64,000 nucleotides of DNA, taken from positions 54,400,539 through 54,464,538 of the forward strand of contig NC_045427.1 of assembly GCF_902635505.1 (NCBI RefSeq), read 5' to 3'. This document shows, one piece after another, positions 54,601-64,000 of the stretch. Both the position numbers and the translations under genes were made by a program. The stretch comes from Sarcophilus harrisii (lineage: Eukaryota; Chordata; Mammalia; Dasyuromorphia; Dasyuridae). Position 1 is the first letter of the stretch; each line of letters opens with the position of its first letter. The notes under the pieces are model-generated. The model ran no database searches. It had not been told where the DNA came from and saw only the letters and a list, made by a program, of their open reading frames with translations.

Positions 54601-57600
54601 ACAGTCCATGGACATTTACAAAAATGGTTGGCCATTAGGGAAAGACAGACTTGGGAGCTGGGCCTTATTTGAGATAGCCGAGTAATCATAAAACAAACAT
54701 TAGTCATCATAGACAACCATTACATACATCAATGTAGAGCTTGTCCTTTGCCTCCAAGTCAATGGTTTCTAATTTCTTAGATCCATCCAGTTCTGCCTTC
54801 TCTGCAGTCGGAGCTTTTAATAGCGATTCTAAGGAACAGTAAATATTGCATATATCCTGGAATTAACTTTCTAAATCGTTTTCTAGTTAATAAACAGAGG
54901 AAAACAGTTCCAAGAGTAACATGGATAAAGGAAAATGGGCCCAAGATCTGGATGAAGTGACAAAGACAAGACATTGAAGTTAGAAAGGACTACCCACATC
55001 AGAAAAAGAAACCTGAAAAAAGCTATACAAAATAGTGCAGAGAGAAAGATTCAAGAGTAGAGAATAAGACATACATCTCTCTACTTTGTATATAATCACA
55101 TAGTGGGAGCCATGAGCATGGATGAACAAAGAATCTGGAAGAAAAGCTGAAGTGAACTAAATTTGCCCTGCTGCTTTGTGCAATGAACTGAAAGGTAATA
55201 ATCACTAAACATGTTCAGCTGATTGTGCTGATGATCAATGTCAACCTCTTAATAAAACCTAATAAAAAAGAAAAAAGAGAAGAGGAAGAAAGGAAAGAGC
55301 TCCTCCAGGAAAGAGGCTAATAATTTATGTCCTCTGACGAGTGTATACAGTGTAATTTGCAAGTCTGGTACTGAGGCATCAAGTCTTCCTTGTGAGACCC
55401 TGTGAAGCAAACAATCTAAAATGTGACCAAAGATTTAAATTTAAATTTTAAAAGTGACTACAGACTATATGCCTTAACCTTGGAACCTGATGGATTACAC
55501 AAGGCTGGTACCAAGGGCAGAGGCGATGCTGTAGTGGCAGGAAGGCCATCCTCCACCTTGGCCGATTCTGCATCGGGCCGCAGCCTTGGGGTAGGGCCCG
55601 GGCAGGCCTGGGGCAGACCTTTGTGGCAGGCTAGTCTATGGGTCCTCCAAGATCAATACTGATAGAGGGGGTGAGGAACAAGAGGACAGAGAAGGAAGAG
55701 ATGAGAGGAGCGCAGCCTGGGTGGGAGCTGTCCAGCACCGTCCAGACCTGCAGGGGGGCAGGGCATGCCCACCAGGACAACTCTGGGTGAGCCCCGGTTT
55801 TGGGCCCAGAGAGGGACAAGGCCGGCTGACTGTGTACCTGGAGACAGACTCCCGCCCTGGCCCTGAATGATAACTCCAACAAGTCTTCCCTTGACTCTCA
55901 GGCCTGATGCGTTTATTATTGACATCTCTGAGCAGATATTCCATTCTCTAAATTACTCACTGGGAGTAAGGCCTAGCTCTGGCTGGTGCTCGTGGCCGCC
56001 TCTGGGCTGGCGGTCGCCGTCCTGGGCCACTCGGGGCTCCGGATGCTTTGGCTCTTTGGCTTCTGGATCTGGGCCTGGGCCGTCTTCCTGGCCGTCACCT
56101 TCCCCTTTTGTTTCCCCGGGTGCCTGAGCTCTCACTTGGGGGTCTCCAGGGAAGGCCTCATCCAGGGCCTCAAAACTCTCTCGGACAAACTTCTCCATCT
56201 TCTGCTGCACGCCATCCATGGCAGGGGACTGCGGCCCTCCTGCTGCGCTGGGATCCTCACCCATGCTGCTGTCTGACAGGGCAACCTCTCCTACACCAAA
56301 CGAGAAAGGGAAGAGGAGCAGCACTTCAGGCTTATGTCCAGGGACCGTCAAGGGTGCATGCCCTCTGAAAATAGGCACCTGCCCCCCCTCCTCTCCCTAC
56401 ACGCCGAGGGCTGCAAAGGGCAAAGTGGGCACTGGGTTGGACGCGAGCTGTGTGACCCTGGGCAGGTGGCTGCCTCCCACTGCCTCACGTGCCTCATCGG
56501 TACCAGGCAGGACACCATGGCAGCTCCCCTCCGAGGTTGCCATGGAGTTCAAAAGGGAGAATGTGTCTGCACAAATATTTTGCAATGATGGTGACCAGCA
56601 CCACCCTATTTTGCCACCTCAGCCTCCACCTAGGCCCAAGCCCTGGGGAGGAGCAGCTGGGGTGTGTGCACAGAACTCTGAGACCCAATGGAGGCAGACC
56701 CCAAGAGGGGCCCTGCTCACCGGGGAGCTGACATCCTCATCCTCCAAGGAGAGAACAGCACCAAGTAATGTGGAGTAAGTGCCCAGTTTGTGATTCAGAG
56801 TTGTCCTTGGGCACTGACTCCCACTGCAGGGGAAGGGGTCGGGGCCCAGTGGGACGTGAAGTAGGGAGCCGTGAGTGCGGACGCTGCTGGTGGTGTGGGG
56901 CCTGCTTCTCCTGAGGCCAGCCACAAGCGGCTCGGATCCAGCCAAGACCAACACCAGCTGCAGCCCAAAAATCCAGCACCCCCATGCCGAGCCGGCCAGG
57001 ACCCTCTGGCCAATGACCAGGCTCAGGACTGTCTGAGGATTTTCCTCCTAACCTTGTTACTGAGTAGAACCTTTGCTGACCCAGACTTCTACTCTCATGA
57101 TGAAGCATCTGACAGAAGAGGGTGTAAATGAGGAAACCATAATAGGAATGATAAAATTAATTTTTAAAAAATTGATTAGAAATATTCAGTGAGGTAATAA
57201 GTATAAATTATGAATTTAAGACCTCAAATGAATACGATTTAATTATATGATGAGTCACTTTCTAGCTCAACAAGGATGATTTTAAAAATTAATTCTTTTT
57301 TGGAGTCTCAATCAAATTTTTCTCTGCATTGGACCAAGTACTGTCTGCCAATCTGAAAATGAGCTGAGCTGAAGCAATTACAGATGGCCTACCTTAAAAC
57401 AGGGCATATTAGGTTAAGGTTACCAGCCAGAGAAAAGAGGATGATTCCATTGATCTAAGGAAGTCCCAGGGTATTCCTGAGCAGTTCCTCTGTTGATGTT
57501 CATCAGTGATTTATCCAACCAATTTATCCAGGGCAATGAATAATTCAGTGACATGTCCAGGATCACACAGCCACAAGATGTTCGTGCCTGTATCAGCTCA

Positions 57601-60600
57601 GGTCTTTCAGAGGGGGGGGTTGTCAGACCAAGCTGCCTCTCAAGTTAAATGTCCAGAGGGGTTAAAGCAAAGCTTCCTTATCCCAATGGACCCTATTGGT
57701 GACTTTTCACCTTCTCGACCCACAATACCTTTCTCCTCCATTTCTTTCCGTTTCTTTTTCTCCATTGCTCTTCGCCTAATTGTGGCCAACGCTTCAATGC
57801 TCTCTTCAATCTTCTTCCTTTCTTTGGTCTCCCATTTCCCCCTTTCTTCCTTTTCAGCTTCACTTCCTCCCTTAACCCAGGCTTCTGCACATGCTCTGTT
57901 TGGAAAAGAAAAGGACAGAATTCCTCAGAAAAACTTAGGGGTGGGGTATTTGTGAGATTTAAAAATCTGTAATTTGAAAGAAAATTAAGATCATGTGTTT
58001 GGGGGACCAAAAGGTTGTTTTCTCATAATGAACCTACCTATAAACACTCTGCATATAGGAAAGGCAATGGGTCAAGTCCTGATATATTGATGTGGGTTCT
58101 GGAGATTCTGCCAGGGAGTGCCAGCCCAGTAAAGTATGGTGTGTATCTTAATGCTCTAAACTAAAGGAGATCCATTTAGTGAATCTGTGGTTCAAGTGAA
58201 TATGTATTTGAAAACATGGAATAAAACTCTCTTTCAAAATATTCTGTATTTTGGGGCAGCTAGGTGGCACAATTGTTAGAGCACCAGCCCTGAAGTCAGG
58301 AGGACCTCAGTTGAAATCTGGCCTGACACTTGACACTTCCTAGCTGTGTGACCCTGGGCAAGTCACTTAAACCCAATTGCCTCAGGGGAAAATGTTCTAT
58401 ATTTCAAACTCTCCAATTCTTTGTAACAGTTTTGTCCTCAAAAAAAAAAATCTAAATTATTGAAGCTTGATGTCTGACAGTTCAAAAAATTAAAATTTAC
58501 CCAAAGGGTACTGCACTTGTGATGGGGTTTGATTCCTAGTTCTAATGACTTAACAATCCATATGACTACAAGAGAGCTAGGTAACCTCACTGAGCCTCTG
58601 TTTCCTCATCTGTAAGACAGGGATAAAGCAGTCAAGCTTTTCTTCATAGGGTTGTTTAGAAGATCAAATTATATGTTTGTGAAAAATGATGTGAACTGTC
58701 AAGTGAGAGGCAAATATGGCAACATAGGAAATGCATCAATTATTTTTACCTCTCCTTTGGAAAAACGGGCCTATCATCCAGGTAGGTTAAGACTTTCAGT
58801 CGAACAATAACAGTCCTTCTGTAGTGCAGAATTTTCTTAATCACCATATTTCCCATCAAATTCAGTACTCGCTATGAGCAAAGAAGCACAATAAAATTAA
58901 GTGCTGGAAATAAAATTGATATGGAAGATAGCTCTATAGTATATGCATTCAGAAGCTGTGAATTTATGAAATTTGCACAAAAAAGTAATGTCTTCTCAAA
59001 TAATTTCGGAATTGCTTTTTTTTATTGCAATTCTTCTAGTAACTGAATGGCTCTTTTCTTTGTATAGTTGTGGGCAGAAATTTTATTCATGTGCCTGTAA
59101 GTTGGAGATAATAATAGTACACCTCTGTGGGTTATTTGATAATTGTCTTTTTAGCACAGTGCCTGGCACATAGTAGGTGCTTTGTAAATGCTTATTCCCT
59201 TTCCTTTCCCTACTCTGTATGACTTTGGATATGTTAATTCCTTTCTGAAGGTCTTAGTTTTCCTGTAAAATTCATACTAGAATCTAGGTGAAGGGTTATG
59301 ATTAACATAGAGTCCACTGACCCCAGTTTTTTTGTGGGAGGGAAATCTGTGAACTTTAATGGAAATGAAATGATACCTTTATTTCAATGATTGTTTTTCT
59401 TTATAATTCTATGTATTTTATGAATTTAAAAACACGTTTCATAGGTTTTAGCAAATTGCCACAAGAGGGCCAGGACTCAAAAATGGTTAAAAGCCACCCT
59501 GAATGATCTCTGAGACAAATTTATTCATGGCACTGTCCATCTCTGATAATTTAATTATTTTTGCTACTTCAATTTATTTAACTAGACTCAATCTATGTCT
59601 GATTTACTCAGTGTTTCCCTTTCCAACCAGAACCAACTTTTAAAGTCAAAAGCATTGCTTGTCAGATATAGGGGTCCTTGTCTTAGGCAAGAAAATATGT
59701 CTATCTTCTGTGAATGTCCCTGGGGAAAAAGACCCTTTCCACACCTGCTGACCAGCCTATTAGCCCTACAGAATATCTTCCTGCATTCTTCGGATTTTCA
59801 CCAATATCTCTTCTATTTATAGGAGTTCTAGGCAGGTCATCAGTTATGATATAAGAAAATCCCTGTGCCTGCAATTAATTACTTAGTCATAGAGAGCACC
59901 AGTTCCAGGAATTCTCTCCAAGGGTACATCCAGCCTCTCTTTAGAGAGCTCCAATGCCCTCTGAGGCAGAGACAATTTCCTCATCAGGATGTTTTCCTTT
60001 ACCTGGAGCTGAAATCTGCCTCTCCAGTCTCCTATCTCTTTTGTCTCTCTTGGTTCTCTCTCTCCTTAAATATCTCCCCAGAGGGTGGTCTACAATGGCC
60101 TCACCATCCGGGTAGCCCTCCTTTGGATATAATCCATTTTGTTACAACTCCCAGTCATAAAGCATTTTCTTCACAACAAGCCTTGAAGGTGGGTCGTGTA
60201 AAAACATCATTCCCATTTTATAGATGAGCAAATTGAGACTCAGAGGAGTTAAATGATTTGCCCAAAGTCATACAACTAATGATGTGAGATTCAATTCCTC
60301 AATGTTCTTCCTCAAATGTGGTACTTGGAACTGAACATACAGAAAAACTGCAGAAGATTTAGACTCCATTTCTAGATTCTTAGCTACTTTAAAAAGAAAA
60401 ATGATTTCATTCCTTGGGTTTCCATCTCAGCACCTCAAGAGAGCCCCTAAAATTTAGAAGGGACTTAATAAATCTTGATGACTGGCTAATACATACAATG
60501 AAGGAAAACTCATTTACTAGGTTTTGTTACCAAATCAGGCATGGCTTCCAAAACAGAGAGGATATCGGGATCACTCAGCTTGTTATTGGAAAGGTCCAGC

Positions 60601-63133
60601 ACACAAATACTTATGCAGTCCTTCAGATGCTGAATGTCTTCCACCGTTTCTAAGTGATTGTTAGCAATCTGCAGTGTGTTTAGAACCGGAAGACAAGCTG
60701 AAAGATAATTACAGCCAGATTAAATAAACTCCAAAGATTATGGAAAATTTTTACAAACAGGGAAAACAATGGACATGCTGGTAAAAATACACTTAGCACA
60801 TGATGCTTCTTACACAAGTTCTCGATGGTCTTGATAAAGTTGTTACTGAGATTGAGGGAATCCAGTTTTTTCAAGGCTTCAAGATTCTCAATTTTATGAA
60901 TTAAATTTAATTGCAAGTAAAGGCAACGCAATTCTGTCTGTGCCTGTAGGTTCTCAATTTTCTGTATCCCATTACATTCTAGCCAAAGACACCGTAATCC
61001 TGTATATTCTTCCAGGTTCTCAATGCAGTCAAAACCTAGAACAAATGAACATGCAGTGGAGTCAGAGCCTGGACCTTTCTTGAAATCCTATATGTAACTT
61101 GCTTTACATATATTTCCTCTCCCACTCTTAGATTGTAAACAATCCTTGAGGGAGCTTAGCACTGTGCTGATCACATGGTAGGCATTTAATGTTTACTGAC
61201 TGATCAGTACACTTCAGTTCTTTATCCTGTTGTGTTCCAGCTCCTTTTCCACCATCTTGATCTTTACCCTTAAGTATCCACTGCCCCCTGGCCTCTCTCT
61301 TTTACCTGCTTGTCAATCTTAGCTCCAGATGACCAGGATTCCCAGCTATTTGATGCTCTAGGCCTGTTCTCTTACTTTTTCAACTAGAGTTGAGGGATGC
61401 AATAGTGTCCAAGAAAATTTGGGGGTGGGAATGGAATTGTAAAAGAGAGGAAAAAATGAAGGGAAAAGAGGGAAAGGATTTATAAAGTTTTTACTATGTG
61501 CCAGGCACTTTGTAAATATATTTCCCCTTCTGATCTTCCCAACATTTTTATAAGTACAATTATTATACCCATTTTACAGTCAAGGAAACTGAGGCTTAGA
61601 TGGCTTGCTCAAGGTCTCCCAAGGTCAAATCCATATTTGTGTGTTTCTCACTCACAACCCAGTGCTCTGTGGTACTGTGCCACCCAGCTCTCTTTAAGGC
61701 AAAGGTCAGTCTGGTTTTGCCTAAAGCTGTAATGACTGCGCTAGCACCTAGGACATCCCAGAATCAGCCGGAGTCAGGATAAGCAAAAGTCCTCAATCTT
61801 TATTCTCGGTCCCCAAACGCAGGATTGAACAGGATGGAAGCAGATTCTCTGTGACTGCCTTCTCCCTCGTCTACCACAAAGAGAGACTCTGGCTTGTCTT
61901 ACTCTACCCCCCAGTCCCTCCTACAATCCTCTGTATACACCAATCATTGAGCCAGCACAGATAGTGGAAAGGTCCATTTTCCAAGCATATGCCCATAGAG
62001 TAAGTATTATCCAATCAGAAGTTAGCCTCAAGCGCTCAGTAGTCCCGACCTCAGTGCATTCCAATACTTTCAGCCCTCTACATCAAGCTGGTCATAATAG
62101 AATGGCAAAAAATAGACATGACCACTGTGGTTCTAAGTCTATGGTTTTTGGAGCAGTCTCCAACTGCCAGAGTAAGGCTGCTGGGGTAGGGGTCTAGCTT
62201 GGGCGGCTTTTGCTCCCCTGGCTCCAGCCTCTCTGCCTGGAAGCTGGGGGCTGCTGAGGCTGGTAAGGAGAAAAGTACAGGGGACGCATGCAGGAGAGGG
62301 TCTTCAACTGGAAACTGAACTACATTCAACAAAGTGTCAGCTGAGGATTTACTACGTAGTCAGCATTGTGCTGAACAACACCATGGTGGCTCCACAAGCA
62401 CAGGGTGACATTGGCTTCTAGGAAGACCTTACTTCCTGTCTTTTAAGGACAGAGGTGGATTAAATTAGTAATTTAATTTAATTAAATGATTACAGAATTA
62501 AACGATTATCAAAAATTAAATTAAATAATTGCATTAAATAATTACTGAAAATCATCAAAAACCATTTTTAGTGTTTCACTGTATAGATTTAGGAGCCAGA
62601 ATATATGGTCCAGATAGTAATATAATGAAAAAAATTAGAGTGGAAAAAGCCAGAAAATGAAGAAGTCCTTAATAGACTTATTAAAGAGGGCTTCCTGAAG
62701 GAGACAGATGTCCCATGTGACTTGAACAATCAATGGGAGAAGGTTCTGATAGATTCCTGAGCTGTAGCTCATGTACATGTAAAATGTACATCGTTTTAGG
62801 AAGCTGTGTTAGTCTGGCTCTCTATGTGGGATGGACTCTGGAAGGGAGAGAAAAGGTCGAAAGAGAAATTCAGCAAATTTTCACAATAATCTTTCCTCAA
62901 GTTACTGAGTCTCTTAGAATTTGGGGTACCCTGGGCTTCCAGCTTCCAGAGAGAAGATGGCTGAAGTGTTAAACTGCATATCTCTGAGGCTCATGAGAAC
63001 ATGGCACGTCCCTGTCCCTAGATTATAATACCAGGGATTTGGGGAACTCTTCCTTGAATGAGACTGATACAGCTAAACTGAACTATCTCACTCCTAAAGG
63101 GAGAAAGCTCCTTTACCTTATATCATCTGTAAG

Positions 63134-63175
<42 letters not shown>

Positions 63176-63983
63176 AGAAAGAGAGAGAGTGTGTGTGTCT
63201 GTGTCTGTATGTGTATGTGTGTGCGTGTGTGAGTATGTGTGTGTGTGTGCACACATTCTCCTTTGTGTATCGTCTCTGATTTCTATTAAATAAACCACTT
63301 TCTTTGCTAATTTCTATCTGTTTTCCTTGTGGAATTTGTATGTAGTGTAAAGGGGGTCAAAGCTGTGGATATGAATGAAGCTCACAGGCCTGTTTCCCGT
63401 TTCTCTCTCTCTTGATGAAACAGCCATCAAACTACAATGAATCAGATGATTGGCAATAGTCAAGAAAGCAGAGAGGTACTGTTCCAGACCGGGATTCTGC
63501 CTCTTGGGAGAGCAGAGTGGGCAAACTTCTGGCCCCAATCCTTAAGTGCTTCATTAAAAAAAAATCAGGGCTATTGTGAAAATGGAATGAGAGATCTGTA
63601 AAATGCCTCCTCCATATTAGGTACTTCATGTTTATTTTCTTCCTTCTACAAACCACTTTACAGATATTATCTCACGGACAATAATCCTGTGAAGGGGCAG
63701 AGCAGACAGTAAGAGGTTCCGTTTTTAGAGAAGCTGAGGTCCAGTGAGTATTCCATATATGAGGTCACCCAGCCAGCAAGGGACAAGCTAAGACTAGGAC
63801 TCCAGGCCCGCCCCTCTCCCTAGTCCACTCCCAACTACCTTCTAGGCCCACAGGTGAACTTGTGACATCCCTCTGAAAAGAAAAGCCTTACCTTTGAAGT
63901 GTAAATAAAGCGTGTCATTCAATGCTGGAGTTATATATAATTTTTGGTCTTTGCAAAGTTTTCTAAGGAAACTTTTTGTCATT
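51612..63983 (-). CDS. DNAAF1: DNAAF1 (LRRC50), dynein axonemal assembly factor 1, 5' end beyond window
   Basis: Ten exons on the minus strand: 63983-63892, 61035-60814, 60697-60531, 58871-58750, 57895-57729, 56290-55961, 54828-54728, 54232-54170, 53172-52812 and 51718-51612. Phases agree at every junction and end at TAA. The first exon reads [16 protein letters not shown] and enters in phase 2, so at least one upstream exon lies outside the window, as in human. Exons 2-4 hold leucine-rich repeats ([35 protein letters not shown]). Exon 4 gives the capping [13 protein letters not shown]. Exon 5 is a charged helix ([12 protein letters not shown]). The rest is acidic, with [11 protein letters not shown] and FPKIEII conserved. 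DNAAF1 acts in the cytoplasm to preassemble ciliary dynein arms; human loss causes primary ciliary dyskinesia. The acidic Pro/Glu repeat block of human DNAAF1 is much shorter here. The protein ends EDIEFGLD. Confidence 0.94.
55480..57060. other. GC-rich block around the DNAAF1 acidic-region exon
   Basis: About 1.6 kb of markedly GC-rich DNA surrounds the exon 56290-55961, inside an otherwise AT-rich gene. Several long frames occur on both strands, but apart from the exon none shows a recognisable domain. The matching part of human DNAAF1 is a Pro/Glu tandem-repeat exon, so this may be related sequence no longer included. That is inference. Confidence 0.5.
58253..58392 (+). repeat. tRNA-derived SINE (WSINE-like), well preserved
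   Basis: This is the best copy in the window: GGGGCAGCTAGGTGGCAC at the head, AGTCAGGAGGACCTCAG, then CTAGCTGTGTGACCCTGGGC and AAGTCACTTAAACCC, ending AATTGCCTCAGG. This family is one of the clearest marsupial markers here. It sits in the DNAAF1 intron between 58750 and 57895. Confidence 0.92.
59265..59500. mobile_element. hAT-like non-autonomous DNA transposon copy
   Basis: 'gggttatgattaacatagagtcc' opens the element. TACCTTTATTTCAATGATTG and TTCTATGTATTTTATGAATT fill the centre, and 'aaaatggttaaaagccaccctg' closes it. It is the same family as 18477 and 30845 in the opposite orientation. It lies in a DNAAF1 intron. Confidence 0.5.
60150..60310 (-). repeat. Old inverted SINE (MIR-like) in DNAAF1 intron
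   Basis: CATTCCCATTTTATAGATGA, CAAATTGAGACTCAGAGGAG, TTAAATGATTTGCCCAAAGT and CATACAACTAATGATG form the usual inverted MIR body. It ends about 220 bp before the exon at 60531. Confidence 0.65.
61490..61690 (-). repeat. Old inverted SINE (MIR-like) in DNAAF1 intron
   Basis: TACTATGTGCCAGGCACTTT, CCATTTTACAGTCAAGGAAA and CTGAGGCTTAGATGG lead to 'gtggtactgtgccacccagctc'. This is the reverse complement of a MIR-like element with its 3' end on the left. Confidence 0.65.
61728..62082 (-). mobile_element. Solitary retroviral LTR (fossil), minus strand
   Basis: Read on the minus strand the block runs from TGTAGAGGGCTG to GCAGTCATTACA, so it has TG...CA ends. It is 355 bp long and has an AATAAA signal at 61804-61799. 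The flanks TAAAGC (61722-61727) and TCAAGC (62083-62088) look like a 6-bp target duplication with one difference. No internal genes remain, so it is a solo LTR left by recombination. A 6-bp duplication suits a class II (beta-like) element, but the class is not certain. It lies in the first visible DNAAF1 intron. Confidence 0.7.
63137..63252 (+). repeat. Compound (GT)n-(GA)n-(GT)n microsatellite
   Basis: About 17 GT units are followed by a short GAGA block and then interrupted GTGT/GTAT units. The frames across it are repeat artefacts. It lies in the DNAAF1 intron between 63892 and 61035. Confidence 0.95.
63590..63790 (-). repeat. Old inverted SINE (MIR-like)
   Basis: 'aaaccactttacagatattatctca', AATAATCCTGTGAAGGGGCA and 'aagctgaggtccagtgag', followed by GTCACCCAGCCAGCAAG, is the reverse complement of a MIR-type body. 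It ends about 100 bp from the DNAAF1 exon at 63892. Confidence 0.55.
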
Positions 63984-64000
63984 CTGAAATCATAACAAAG

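Noticed and set aside
56218-56778. 186-codon plus-strand open frame in the GC-rich DNAAF1 block
   Set aside because: It overlaps a DNAAF1 exon on the opposite strand and shows no recognisable domain. GC content explains the length.
58253-58392. tRNA-like sequence at the SINE head
   Set aside because: It is the promoter part of a dispersed SINE with no complete cloverleaf, so it is not called as a tRNA gene. The same holds for the other SINE copies.

Overview
The window is nuclear DNA from a mammal, almost certainly a marsupial. It holds intron-split genes with GT-AG splice sites, many tRNA-derived SINE copies with the marsupial (WSINE/MAR1-like) head and body, old L1 fragments and two solitary LTR fossils. 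I could not fix the species. Gene content was worked out by reading exons, checking splice phase, and comparing with remembered human proteins; no database search was run.

Three genes are present in an order that matches human chromosome 16q24 (read in reverse). ADAD2 is on the minus strand (coding 17606 down to 11879), TAF1C is on the plus strand (coding 38077 to 44888, untranslated first exon near 32.7-33.2 kb), and DNAAF1 is on the minus strand (coding exons 63983 down to 51612, with the first exon or exons beyond the right edge). ADAD2 and TAF1C are head-to-head, separated by about 14 kb of mostly repeat-derived DNA. TAF1C and DNAAF1 are tail-to-tail, separated by about 6 kb. All splice phases close: ADAD2 gives 528 codons, TAF1C 930, and the visible part of DNAAF1 about 577.

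Layout: 1-11.4 kb is gene-free (SINEs, a polypurine tract, a TA microsatellite, a small inverted-repeat transposon and a striking 79-nt palindrome). 11.4-18.4 kb is ADAD2, with a degenerate minisatellite just past its stop, a 26-bp minisatellite in intron 1, and a promoter with three CACGTG boxes and E2F-like sites. 18.4-32.6 kb is intergenic, with a broken minus-strand L1, L1 and hAT-like fragments and an LTR. 32.6-45.8 kb is TAF1C, whose first intron carries about 1.7 kb of CT repeat punctuated by a CpG-containing 11-mer. 45.8-51.6 kb is intergenic. 51.6-64 kb is DNAAF1, with a second LTR in its first visible intron.

The genes do not form one pathway. TAF1C is a subunit of the RNA polymerase I selectivity factor SL1. 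DNAAF1 preassembles axonemal dynein arms. ADAD2 is a germ-cell RNA-binding protein with a catalytically dead deaminase domain. The items most worth a second look are the CT/11-mer array, the perfect palindrome, a frame-breaking remnant of an ADAD2 exon, two stop-free in-frame TAF1C introns, and the germline-style ADAD2 promoter.
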